A stretch of DNA of 64,000 nucleotides from Plantactinospora sp. BC1 (GCF_003030345.1 NZ_CP028158.1:434001-498000), one strand, 5' to 3'; counted from the first letter of the stretch, positions 37,151 to 46,100 are shown. The notes: a model not told the origin generated them from the sequence alone. Translations and numbers: made by a program.

Positions 37151-38040
37151 ACCGGCACCACCGGCCCCTCGGACATCCGGACTCGCAGCAGGTGACGCTC
37201 CGGATCCGCGAAGTGCTCCCGGGCGTGCACGGTCCGGTGGTTGTCCACGAGGAGCACCTCGTCGGCGGCGAGTCGGATCCGGGTGCGGTGGCTGTCCGCG
37301 CCGAGCCGCCGGGCGAACGCGTCGACCGCCTCCGTCACCGGGTGCGTCGGGCCCAGCCCGGCCCGCCGCAACCCCTCGGCGATCAGGTCCTCGCGGTACC
37401 GCACCAGCGGCTGGCCGGGACCGCCGAGCACCCGGACCGGCAGCAGCGTCCGGCCGTTCCACAACGGAACGTCGGTGCCGCGCAGCAGCTCCACCGCCGC
37501 CCGGGCACCGGGTTCGGCCGCCATCGCCTCGACCACCCGGCGCGCGTCGACCAGGACACTCGCCCCGCCGTCGCTGGCCGGCCGGACGCACCACAGCCCG
37601 AACCAGCGCTCGGGAGCGGGCGCGAACGTGGCGTCGGTGTGCAGGCACGCCTCGCCGGACGAGATGGAGACGTTCGCGGCCTGCTGTGCCGCCGGCAGGT
37701 CCGGCCGGGGCCGGACGTCCCACACCAGCAGGTTGGTGGTCTCGCCCACCGGGCTGGGCCGGCCGAAGAGCGCGCTCACCGCGACGACCGCCGCGTCCCG
37801 CTGGACGTCGGGGAAGGCGGCGAGCCCGGGTACCCCGACGAGCGCGTAACCGTCGTCGGTGAGGCGCTGGCGTATCCGGAGTACCGCGGCCGGCAGGCCG
37901 GGCACCTGCGCCAGCGCCGCGCGAGCCAGCCGTTCCTGCACGTCGGGACGGTGCAGGCGCCTGCCGCCGACCTCCGGCCACCCGGCCACCGCGTCCACGA
38001 GCGACTGTAGCGACAGGGAGAGTCCCTGCGTGACCGTCAT
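37147..38040 (-). CDS. Fe(II)/2-oxoglutarate-dependent oxygenase (TauD-like)
   Basis: 297 residues with the complete facial triad: HTD at His134/Asp136 (CLHTDATF) and the distal His in LVDNHRTVHARE, followed by the 2OG-binding Arg in HLLRVRM. An N-terminal helical stretch of about 60 residues precedes the fold. The ATG at 38040 has GAGGAG upstream. It is coupled to the amidohydrolase by ATGA. TauD-type enzymes hydroxylate, desaturate or cleave C-X bonds of small molecules or bound amino acids; the substrate is unknown. Confidence 0.84.
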   Translation of the reverse strand: MTVTQGLSLSLQSLVDAVAGWPEVGGRRLHRPDVQERLARAALAQVPGLPAAVLRIRQRLTDDGYALVGVPGLAAFPDVQRDAAVVAVSALFGRPSPVGETTNLLVWDVRPRPDLPAAQQAANVSISSGEACLHTDATFAPAPERWFGLWCVRPASDGGASVLVDARRVVEAMAAEPGARAAVELLRGTDVPLWNGRTLLPVRVLGGPGQPLVRYREDLIAEGLRRAGLGPTHPVTEAVDAFARRLGADSHRTRIRLAADEVLLVDNHRTVHAREHFADPERHLLRVRMSEGPVVPV

Positions 38041-38127
38041 GATCTGCTCCTCGCTGCGGGTGCGGCGTTCGGTATGTCGGTCGGTGGGTGCCGCGCCGTG
38101 CCGCACCCGGGCCAGGCGGCGCGGCGG

Positions 38128-39051
38128 TCAGACCAGAAAGTCGCCCGGCCAGCCGCCGATCGGATCCCGGGCGAAGCCGACCAGGGTGCCGACCACCCCG
38201 TCGACGTCGCACGGCAGGCAGGTGTAGCCGTGCTGGGCCAGCGGCGGCTCGCCGAGGTCGCCACTGAGCCGGTACACCGCGGAGGGGTGCGGTGGCGCCG
38301 AGGCGTCGGCCGCCGACCCGTCCAGGGCGGGCCCGTGGAGGTCGCCGACGCGGACGCCGCCGAGCCGGGTGCAGCTCTCCGGGTGGTCGTGCCCCCGCAG
38401 CACCTCGGCGGTGCGGCGCAGCCGGGCCGGGTCGGTGCCGACCAGGACGACGCAGTCGCCGGTGGCGGCCAGCACCCGGGCGGTCGTGACGGCGCGCACC
38501 TTCGCCACCGTGGCTACCCGCCCGGTGAGTACCACCAGGTCGTCCGGGCCGCAGCCGGCCACCGCCGCGCTGGCCGGCTCGTCGCCGGCGGTCAGGCCGG
38601 GCAGCTCCAGCAGCTCGGCGACGGTCGCGGTGCAGCGCCGCAGCACCGTCCGGTCGACGTCGTGGCCGTGCACCCGGACCGGCCGGCCGCAGAGCGCGAA
38701 CGGCAGGGCCCGGCGGATGACGTGCACCGCGTGGCCGTGCCGGGGCAGCAGGGCGACCACCGTACCGTCGCCGGACCAGGCGGCGCCGGGGAGCGCTCCG
38801 GCGTCCGGCGCCGCCCCGGCGAGTGCGCGTCGGGCCGCCCAGCTCAGGGTCAGCGCCAGTTCCCGGGCGAGCACCGAGTCCCATGCCCCGGCCGGGATCC
38901 GTGGGTCGCGAAGCCCGGCCGCCGCCCCGGCGGGCACCCCGTCCCGCACCAGCGCGCGCAGCCGGCGGAGTGCGGCCGGGACCGGGCGGTGGCGTAGCGC
39001 CACCGCCCGGCCCACCTCGAAGCCCTCCGGCGACCGGTCAGGCGGTGACAT
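38128..39051 (-). CDS. Putative LuxC/aldehyde-dehydrogenase-fold reductase, short
   Basis: 307 residues, Ala/Val/Arg-rich, with no exact family recognised. The segments VVALLPRHGHAVHVIRRALPFALCG, DDLVVLTGRVATVAKVRAVT, GDCVVLVGTDPARL and HPESCTRLGGVRV follow the order of the cofactor and catalytic-Cys regions of LuxC-type acyl-CoA reductases, with Cys in PESCTR as a possible nucleophile. It is much shorter than LuxC or ALDH (450 residues or more), so it may be a reduced member or a misassignment. The start at 39051 overlaps the HDO gene by 14 bases; an ATG at 39087 is an alternative, and neither has a good ribosome site. Confidence 0.55.
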   Translation of the reverse strand: MSPPDRSPEGFEVGRAVALRHRPVPAALRRLRALVRDGVPAGAAAGLRDPRIPAGAWDSVLARELALTLSWAARRALAGAAPDAGALPGAAWSGDGTVVALLPRHGHAVHVIRRALPFALCGRPVRVHGHDVDRTVLRRCTATVAELLELPGLTAGDEPASAAVAGCGPDDLVVLTGRVATVAKVRAVTTARVLAATGDCVVLVGTDPARLRRTAEVLRGHDHPESCTRLGGVRVGDLHGPALDGSAADASAPPHPSAVYRLSGDLGEPPLAQHGYTCLPCDVDGVVGTLVGFARDPIGGWPGDFLV

Positions 39052-40909
39052 GCCAACCGACGCGCTGGAGTACGGCCGCGTCACCATGCCGGTAGTGGCA
39101 CCGTATCCCGTCGAGGAAGCTCCACGTCAGCTGCGGGACGAGCGCGGCGGCGGCGACCGTCTCGGCGTCGACGGTGTGCCGCTCGGCGAGCAGGCGCAGC
39201 AGCGTACGGGTGTCGTCGCCGTGCCCCAGCCGGGTGTCCTCGTCGTCGTGCCGGCGCATGGCCGACACCAGCCGCTCGCTCTCCGGCAGCTCCCGGGCCA
39301 TCGTCTGGTAGAACCGCTCGTGCCGCTCGTGCACGCCGTTGTCGCCGGCGGAGAGCGACAGTTGCAGGTACGCCAGCGCCAGCACGTACGCCTTCCAGTT
39401 GCGCTGACCCAGTTCCCGCAGCGTGCCGATGAACGCCACCGTCGTCGGCAGCGGTCGGGCCGAGGCCACCGGCAGCGTGGCGTACCGGCCGCCCTGGGCC
39501 GCGTCGATGCCCCGCCGGAACATCTTGCCGTGGTTGAACTCCTCGATGAGGTGCTGCACCAGCTCGTTGCGGATCAGCGGGTCGGGGCAGGTGGAGATCG
39601 CGGCGCCGGCGTGCTGCCAGATGCCGGAGACGTAGTGGTAGTTCTCCGCCATCCAGCCGTAGACCAGGGGGTACGTGGGCCGCTCGGTCAGCTCACGCCA
39701 CAGCTCGTGTCCATCGATGGCGCCGAGCCAGCTCTCCACCAGCTTCTCCAGGTCCAGCGCGGACCCGTTGCCGATCCAGCCGTTGCCGGCCCGACTGACG
39801 AAGTCGCGGGCCGCCACGGCCGGCGTGGTGCCGGATTCCGTGGTGCCGGGCTTCGTGGTCGTACCGCCCGGCCGGTCCGCCGCCTTCCCGCCGAAGGCGT
39901 ACGCCAGCGCCAGCGACTGCCGCACCCCTGCGGCGCTGCTCTGCGGCCCGTGGGCGAAGGACTGGTACACCTCGGCGGGCCAGACCGGTAGGCCGTCCAC
40001 CTCGCCGGCGTACACCCGGACGGTGGCGTCGGCGGGGAGGGTGAGGGCGGGCAGCGCGGCGACGACGTCGCCGGAGAGGCCGGTCTCGAACGTGTCCAGC
40101 CACCGCACGATCATCTCGGCGACCAGGGTGACGGAGTTGAGCCAGTCGGCGAGTTCCTCGACCGGGACGACCTTCGCCGCGTGCAGCGCCTTGCGCCAGT
40201 TCGACCCGTGGCCGAGACCGAGGTCCGTCTCCACGTGCTCGAAGATGGCGCGTACGGCCTCGTCGCTGAGCAGTCCCTCCGCGACGAGCATCTGGTGCCA
40301 GCCGGTGACCGCCGCGTTGTCCCCGGCGGTGTACTCCAGCAGGCCCGAGCAGATGCCGGCCGCCAACGGGCTGTATGCCGCCACCGTGCGCATCAGGTGG
40401 ACCCACTCGACGGTCACCGGCGACGGCCGGGCTTCCCGGAGCAGTTCGCGGGGCACGCCGAGCGCGGCGAGCCCGTTCTCGAAGTACGTGTCGTGGTTGG
40501 CCTCCTCGACCACGTGGTGCGCCTGGAGCCGCACGAGGTCGCTCGGGCGCAGCGCGTCGGTGACGCCGCTGGCCATCCGGAACGGCGCCGCGGCCAGGTA
40601 GTGCCGCGACTCGATCAGGTACGCGAAGAGCGCGTGCCGGGCGGCGCCGTCGCGGAAGCGCTGCCAGACGGGGTGCCCGTAGACATACTCCAGACACGCC
40701 TGGTATTGAGCTTCGACGATGGGCTCGACTTCGGCGGCAGGCAGGCAACGGTCGGCCGGACCGAGCCCGAGTGGCCGGGCGGCCCGGGCGAACACCTCGG
40801 TGGACGCCTGAGCCAGCGACAACTCGACCCGGTCGAGCAGCAGCACGCGAGACTCGCTCCGAGCGCGTCCGGCGGCGAGGAAGGGCACGGTTCGACGAAG
40901 GCGGCTCAT
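39038..40909 (-). CDS. Tandem HDO-domain non-heme iron oxidase
   Basis: 623 residues with two heme-oxygenase-like helical domains. Domain 1 (about 50-290) has YLIESRHYLAAAP and HHVVEEANHDTYFEN. Domain 2 (about 370-620) has YGWMAENYHYVSG and HLIEEFNHGKMFRRG. Both repeat the Glu-x-x-His and Glu-x-x-Asn-His patterns seen in the RRE-HDO at 34268. The linker near 350-370 is Thr/Gly-rich (GGTTTKPGTTESGTTP). The ATG at 40909 has GGAGG 6 bases upstream; a TTG four codons earlier falls in that ribosome site. It is the first enzyme gene after peptide B. HDOs are diiron oxygenases used for N-oxidation, desaturation and C-C cleavage. Confidence 0.82.
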   Translation of the reverse strand: MSRLRRTVPFLAAGRARSESRVLLLDRVELSLAQASTEVFARAARPLGLGPADRCLPAAEVEPIVEAQYQACLEYVYGHPVWQRFRDGAARHALFAYLIESRHYLAAAPFRMASGVTDALRPSDLVRLQAHHVVEEANHDTYFENGLAALGVPRELLREARPSPVTVEWVHLMRTVAAYSPLAAGICSGLLEYTAGDNAAVTGWHQMLVAEGLLSDEAVRAIFEHVETDLGLGHGSNWRKALHAAKVVPVEELADWLNSVTLVAEMIVRWLDTFETGLSGDVVAALPALTLPADATVRVYAGEVDGLPVWPAEVYQSFAHGPQSSAAGVRQSLALAYAFGGKAADRPGGTTTKPGTTESGTTPAVAARDFVSRAGNGWIGNGSALDLEKLVESWLGAIDGHELWRELTERPTYPLVYGWMAENYHYVSGIWQHAGAAISTCPDPLIRNELVQHLIEEFNHGKMFRRGIDAAQGGRYATLPVASARPLPTTVAFIGTLRELGQRNWKAYVLALAYLQLSLSAGDNGVHERHERFYQTMARELPESERLVSAMRRHDDEDTRLGHGDDTRTLLRLLAERHTVDAETVAAAALVPQLTWSFLDGIRCHYRHGDAAVLQRVGWHVTA

Positions 40910-40962
40910 GGCATCCTCCAACTAGTGCGTGTGGTCGGTGATGTGCTCATCGGGTGGGACGA

Positions 40963-40987
40963 CCGGGGCCGCGGACCACGGCCCCGG
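40963..40987 (-). terminator. Hairpin (attenuator) between peptide B gene and the tandem HDO gene
   Basis: A perfect 9-bp all-GC stem (CCGGGGCCG at 40963-40971 with 40979-40987) has a 7-base loop. It begins 14 bases after the stop of the 33-codon gene. This is the same position relative to peptide and oxidase as the hairpin at 35342. Confidence 0.65.
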
Positions 40988-41001
40988 CCGTCGGGCGGTG
41001 G

Positions 41002-41103
41002 TTACTCCACCACCGCGGCGCGCAGGGCGGCCGCCGCCTCCTCGGCGCGCTCGGCAACCTCGGCGAGCTCCTGGAGCTCCTCAACGGTGAGCTGCTGGTC
41101 CAT
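41002..41103 (-). CDS. Peptide B: 33-residue acidic, helical putative precursor peptide ending in AAVVE
   Basis: A 33-codon gene: start MDQQLTVEELQELAEVAE, then an Ala/Glu-rich run and end LRAAVVE. Eight Glu, one Asp and two Arg give an acidic amphipathic helix, like many RiPP leaders. AAGGAGGTG lies 8 bases before the ATG, nearly identical to the ribosome site of peptide A. A GC hairpin follows the stop, and then the tandem HDO gene. It has no Cys, Ser, Tyr or Trp, so a Cys/Ser-dependent RiPP chemistry would not apply; the C-terminal Val-Val-Glu, or an acceptor role, would have to be the modified part. The family is not recognised. Confidence 0.7.
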   Translation of the reverse strand: MDQQLTVEELQELAEVAERAEEAAAALRAAVVE

Positions 41104-41181
41104 GTCGTACACCTCCTTCGAATTCGATGGGGGTCTGGATGACTCAGTGAACGGGATTCTTCACCCCGGGCCACCGGTGTT

Positions 41182-41193
41182 GTCAATATTGAC
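41182..41193. promoter_or_regulatory. 12-bp perfect palindrome between divergent peptide B and MFS genes
   Basis: GTCAATATTGAC is a perfect palindrome in the AT-rich 232-base divergent region. On the minus strand it ends in TTGACA (41186-41181), a consensus -35 for peptide B, although no clear -10 follows. On the plus strand a TATGAT at 41265-41270 is a fair -10 for the MFS gene at 41336. Peptide A also has ATTGACA upstream (about 100 bases before its ATG, against 83 here). Confidence 0.45.
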
Positions 41194-41335
41194 CGCAAAA
41201 GATTCCGGCTGGCAAGAGAAAAGCGTGAGGAGACGGTGTGACGAACTTCACTTGACGGGCCGTTTATGATCGACGACGTTCGTTGAACAATGGCCTGGTC
41301 CGGCCGAATGAGCTATCTGGGTTGGGAGTTGTCAG

Positions 41336-42589
41336 GTGCAATTACAAGGCACGAAGAGTTGGCGCTTCCGGCTGCTTTGGTCGGGCCAGAGCGTGTCGGT
41401 GATCGGCGACGGCGCCGCAGCGCTCGCGATCCCGTTGTTGGTGCTGACCGTGACCGGTTCGGCGGTCGCCACCGCGCTGGCCGCAGCGGCACGCACCATC
41501 GCCTACCTGCTGTTCGGCCTCACCGCGGGCACCTTCGTGGATCGCTGGGACGTGCGGCGTACGATGATTTTCTGTGATGTCGTCCGAGCCGTCACCTTCC
41601 TTGTTCTGCCGATTGTCGCCACATTCAACGGCGGTATATGGATAGTTCCGCTGGCCGTTGCCGCCGCCTCGGCCGGCATATTCTTCGAAACCGCGCTCGC
41701 GGTCGCGGTGCAGGACAGTATCGCGCCGGAGCAGCTGACCGGAGCGAACGCGAAACTGGAATTCAGCAATCAGGTCGGGCTGCTGCTGGGGCCGGCCTCA
41801 ATCGGCGTGGCGATCGCCACCATCGGTGTCGAAAAATGCCTCTGGCTGAATGCCGCGACGTTTGCGGTGTCCGTGGTGACCCTGGTTCCGCTGCGATTCC
41901 GGGACCGCCCGCCGGGGGAGCGGGAGACCGGCCGGCTCGGTGAGCGGCTGGCCGGGATCTGGCGGGAGACCAGGGCCGGTCTGCGCTACATCTGGGCCAA
42001 CTCCCTCCTGGTCCGGCTGGTGTCGCTGCAAGCGGTGATCAACTTCGTGATCGCCGCCGAGACGCTGGTGGTCTTCCACGCCGACCGGGGGCTGCACGCC
42101 ACGTCGATCTGGACCGGCGTGGTACTCGCGGCCGCCGGCCTGGGCGGCATCGTGGCCACCGGGCTCGCCGCCTGGTTCGCCGACCGCTTCTCCGCGCAGG
42201 CCCTGATCGCCTGGTCGGTGATCGCGCTGGGTGGTTCCCTGCTCGCGCTGGCGGGCTCGGCCAACCCGCTCCAGTTGGCGATCTCGAACGGGCTCCTCGG
42301 TGCGCTGTCGGTCTTCGCCTCGGTGCACATCCGCACGCTCCGGCAGCGCATCGTGCCGCGCGAGGTGCTGGGCCGGGTCACCGCGACCGCGCGGACGCTG
42401 GCCTTCGCCGCCAACCCGGTCGGTGCGGCGCTGTTCGGGCTGGTCGCGCAGGCGGCCGGCGGCAACGCCCGGTGGAGTTTCCTCGCCGCGACGGTGTTGA
42501 GCGTGGCGAGCGCGGCGGTGGCGTACCGAGGACTCCTCCGGCCGGCTCGTGAGTCTGCGGTCTCGCCGGTGCCCGGCGACGGCGAGTGA
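41336..42589 (+). CDS. MFS transporter (EntS-like exporter)
   Basis: 417 residues, 12 hydrophobic helices. FRLLWSGQSVSVIGDGAAALAIPLLVLTVTG and the loop TAGTFVDRWDVRR are typical of the EntS/MFS_3 group. The GTG start follows GGGAG. It is divergent from peptide B across an AT-rich regulatory gap. A candidate export or resistance protein for the peptide/oxidase pathway. Confidence 0.87.
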   Translation: MQLQGTKSWRFRLLWSGQSVSVIGDGAAALAIPLLVLTVTGSAVATALAAAARTIAYLLFGLTAGTFVDRWDVRRTMIFCDVVRAVTFLVLPIVATFNGGIWIVPLAVAAASAGIFFETALAVAVQDSIAPEQLTGANAKLEFSNQVGLLLGPASIGVAIATIGVEKCLWLNAATFAVSVVTLVPLRFRDRPPGERETGRLGERLAGIWRETRAGLRYIWANSLLVRLVSLQAVINFVIAAETLVVFHADRGLHATSIWTGVVLAAAGLGGIVATGLAAWFADRFSAQALIAWSVIALGGSLLALAGSANPLQLAISNGLLGALSVFASVHIRTLRQRIVPREVLGRVTATARTLAFAANPVGAALFGLVAQAAGGNARWSFLAATVLSVASAAVAYRGLLRPARESAVSPVPGDGE

Positions 42590-42682
42590 TCGTGAGCGAG
42601 GCGGTTGGTCGAGAGTGTCCAGACGATCTGCATCGTTCCTCCTCAGCGCGCCTGACCCGCCGGACTACCTGCTCGTGATGCG

Positions 42683-42708
42683 ACCGGGGCGACGGTATGC
42701 GCCCCGGT
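42683..42708 (+). terminator. GC hairpin downstream of the MFS gene (overlaps an opposing promoter)
   Basis: The 9-bp perfect stem ACCGGGGCG/CGCCCCGGT (42683-42691 with 42700-42708) with an 8-base loop follows the MFS stop by 94 bases. Its loop and right arm coincide with the -10 and spacer of the minus-strand SARP-type element at 42692-42734, so it may be incidental to that promoter. Confidence 0.4.
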
Positions 42709-42734
42709 TATGCCGCTGATTTGCCGGCGATTTC
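42692..42734 (-). promoter_or_regulatory. Triple-repeat SARP-type promoter reading antisense into the MFS gene
   Basis: On the minus strand: GAAATCG (42734-42728), N4, CAAATCA (42723-42717), N4, CATAACC (42712-42706), N8, TACCGT (42697-42692). This is the same layout and nearly the same heptamers as the elements at 46659, 48139 and 50063. About 45 bases downstream is GAGGAGG and then an ATG at 42633, but the frame from that ATG runs antisense through the MFS gene and looks non-coding. Confidence 0.6.
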
Positions 42735-42756
42735 CCGCCCGCCGTCGACCGTCCTT

Positions 42757-42776
42757 TAGTGATGCAGATCACACTA
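42757..42776. promoter_or_regulatory. 20-bp imperfect palindrome upstream of the SARP gene
   Basis: TAGTG at 42757-42761 and CACTA at 42772-42776 flank a 10-base centre; AGTGA-N6-TCACA inside it resembles a CRP/FNR-family half-site pair. It could be an operator for the SARP gene or its divergent element. The remainder of the 532-base gap 42590-43121 holds the antisense SARP-type promoter and no supported gene; the SARP gene's own -10 was not identified. Confidence 0.4.
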
Positions 42777-43121
42777 CGATCAGTAGTGGGGCTCCGGGGG
42801 CGCGGGTGCGGCGGTGGGCGGTCGGGCACCCGGGCCCGCCTGGGGATGCCCGCGTAGTGACTCGGCGTCACCGGCTCGGCCTTTCCGGGTGGCGCAGTGT
42901 TGCCGACGGCTCTCGCAGCGTGCAACTATCGGTCCCGGCCAATGGCGGCACAGAGCCGAGAGTTGTAGCGATCGGCGGTGCTGCAGACGTGCCGCTTCGA
43001 CGCGTACGGCAGCCGGACCCGGGTGAGGGTCTCACCGTTGTCTGGTCCTGCTGTCCGCGACTCCCGGTCCACAGTCGCCATTGGTACCGACAGCGGGGCG
43101 CAACGGGGGGATTTGCCAACC

Positions 43122-46100
43122 ATGGGTCAGTCTGTCCAATTTCGAATACTCGGTCCTCTGGAAGTGGCCGTCGGCGGCAGACAGATCGCCGTCCCGCTCG
43201 GCCGGCAGCAGATCACCATGGCGATGCTGCTGCTTCACCCAGGCCAGGTGACCCCCGCCGACCGGATCGCCGAGGCGGTGTGGGAGGACCGGATGCCGGC
43301 CACCCCGGCGAACCAGATCGCGATCTGCATCCACGCGCTCCGCCGCAAGTTCAGCGCGGCCGGCGCCGACGAAAAGATCATCACCACTCGGGCCCCGGGC
43401 TACCTGCTGCGGCCGGCGCCCGGCAGCATCGACACCCACGTGGTGGAGGAGCATGCCGCCGCCGCCCGGAAAGCGCTCGCCGACGGTGCCGTGGAGGTGG
43501 CGGCGGAGCGGCTCCGGGCCGCACTCGCCGTCTGGCGTGGCCGCTGTCTGGCCGGCATCACCAGCCGCGTGCTACAACCCGAGATCATCAAGTGGGAGGA
43601 GCGCCGGCTCGCGCTGACCGAGGAGTACTTCCAGGCGGAGTTGCAGCTCGGACACCACGTCGACATCATCAGCCAGCTCCAGGCGTTCGTCGCCGAGCAC
43701 CCGCTACGGGAAAAGGCGCGGGTCCGGCTGATGGTCGCGCTGTACCGGGCCGGGCGGCAGGCCGACGCGCTGAACGCGTTCCACGACGCCCGCCGGGTGC
43801 TCAAGGACGAACTGGGGCTGGACCCGGGTGCGGCACTCCAGGCGACGCACCGGGCGATCCTGCGCGGCGAGCTGTCGCCACCGGCCGGTGGACCGGGCCC
43901 GGAGATGGCCGACGAGGCACCGGAGCCGGCCAGGTCCGCCTCGGCGGCGGGGCGGACCGGTGGGGTGCGCGGCCCCGCCGCCGGGACCGGTGCCGGTGCG
44001 GCGACGCACCGGGTACCGACGGCGGACGAGCACGCCGACGACCTCCCGGCCGGAGGCGGCGAGCCCGTCCGGCGACCCGCGCCGGCTGCTCCGGACCTCG
44101 CCCCGGGCGGCGGTCCGGAGGCGCTCCCCGGCGGCGTCGAACCGGGCCGGTTGCTGGGTCCCGTCGCGATCCCGGACGTCCGCCCCGGATCGGCCGAACC
44201 GGTACGCCCGGAGACGGCCAGGGCCGGGCGGCACCCGGACATCCGGCCCCGGATGCTGCCCGCGGACATCGCCGACCTGACCGGCCGGCACGGCGAGGCG
44301 GAGGAGCTGGAACGGGCACTGACCCCCGACGACCGCGCCGTCCTGCCCATCGCGCTCGTCGCCGGCCGGGGCGGCGTCGGCAAGACGACGATCGCGATCC
44401 ACGTGGCGCACCGGCTGAGCCCGGTCTTCCCCGACGGGCAGCTCTACGTCGACCTGCGCGGCGCCCACCAGCCCGCCGCCGACCCGCTGGAGGTGATCAC
44501 CCGGTTCCTCCGGGAGTTGGGCGCCGACACCTCGACGATCCCGGACGGCCTGGAAGCGCGGGCCGCGCTCTACCGGAGCCTGCTCGCCGACCGGCGAGTG
44601 CTGCTGGTGCTCGACAACGCCGCGGACGAACGGCAGATCGAGCCGCTGCTGCCCGGCTCGCCGGGTTGCGCCGTCCTGATCACCAGCCGGTACCGTCTCA
44701 CCTGCCTGGCCGGGGTGCGCCTGGTCGACCTGGCGGCGTTGGAGAGCGATCAGGCGATCCAGCTGCTGACCTGGATCGTGGGCGCGTCCCGGGTCGAGGT
44801 CGAGCCCCGGGCGGCCGAGGACCTCGCCCGGTTCTGCGGCGGGCTGCCACTGGCGGTACGGGTGATCGGCGCCCGCCTGGCGGCGAAGCCGCACTGGTCC
44901 CTGGCGCAGATGGTCACCCGGCTGGCCGACGAGAGCCGGCGGCTCGACGAGCTGGCGCACGGTTCGCTGGAGGTACGGGCCAGCCTGGCCCTGTCCTACC
45001 AGGCACTCGAACCGGCGGCGCGGCTGCTCTTCCGCCGGCTCGCCCTGCTCGACGTCGTGGACTTCGCGGCGTGGGTCGCCGCGCCGCTGCTGGAGTCGAG
45101 CATGCAGGAGGCGGAGGACCTGCTCGAACGGCTGGTCGACGCCCGCCTCGTCGACGTCTTCTGCCGGGACGCCACCGGCAACCTCCGGTACGGCTTCCAC
45201 GACCTGGTCCGGCTCTACGCCCGGGAGCGCGTCGAGGAGGCGGAGTCCGCCGAGGAACGGACCGCGGCGGTCGGGCGGGTGTGCAGCGCGCTGCTGCACC
45301 TGACCGAGCAGGCGCATCGGCGGGTCTACGGCGGCGACTACGTCGTCGTGCACGGGCCGGCGCCGCGCTGGCGGCTGGACGAGCGGACGGTGCAGCGCCT
45401 CACCGAGGCCCCGCTGGCCTGGTACGACGCCGAGCGCCGGACGATCGTCTCCGCGGTCCGGCAGACGGCAGCGGCCGGGATGTCGGCGCTCTGCTGGGAC
45501 CTCGCCGGCACCGCCCTGTCGATGTTCGGCGTGCGTAGCCACTACGACGAGTGGCGCGAGACGCACGAGGTCTCGCTCTTCGCGGCCCGCGCCGCGAACG
45601 ACCGCTGCGGCGAGGCGGTACTCCTCACCGGGCTCGGCGACCTGTACGTGGTCCAGCAGCGCTACGAGCAGGCCGCCGAACGTCTCGGCGGCGCGCTGGA
45701 GATCTTCGACGAGATCGGCAACTGGCACGGGTACGGGCTCGCGCTGCGCAAGGTCGCGTACATCGACAGCGTCTACGGCCGTACCGACGAGGCCCTGCGC
45801 CGGTACGAGACGGCGTGCCGGCTGCTCCGCGAGGCCGGCGACCGGGGCGCACAGGCGCACGTGCTGCGCTGGACCAGTCAGATATACCTGGAGCGGGGCC
45901 AGCCGGAACGGGCTCGCCCGTACATGGAGGAGGCGCTCGCCGTCGCCGAGGGGAGCAACGGCCGGGCGCGGGCGCAGTCGCTCTACCTCTTCGGTGAACT
46001 GCACCTGGCAACGGGTGACCTGGAGACCGCGGACAAGACCTTCGACGAGGTACTGGCGCTGGTGCACCAGATCGGCGACCCGCGCGGACAGGCACACGCG

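Noticed and set aside
37147-38106. Longer start for the TauD-like gene (22 extra residues)
   Set aside because: The internal ATG at 38040 has GAGGAG at the right distance; the extra residues are polar, Arg-rich and cover that ribosome site.
41986-42633. 215-codon minus-strand ORF with a good ribosome site at its start
   Set aside because: It is antisense to the well-supported MFS gene and is an Ala/Ser/Arg/Thr-rich shadow translation; only the promoter and start signals were kept as a finding.
43032-43121. Extending the SARP gene upstream to 42978
   Set aside because: The extra 48 residues lack SARP homology; the DNA-binding domain starts a few residues after the ATG at 43122.
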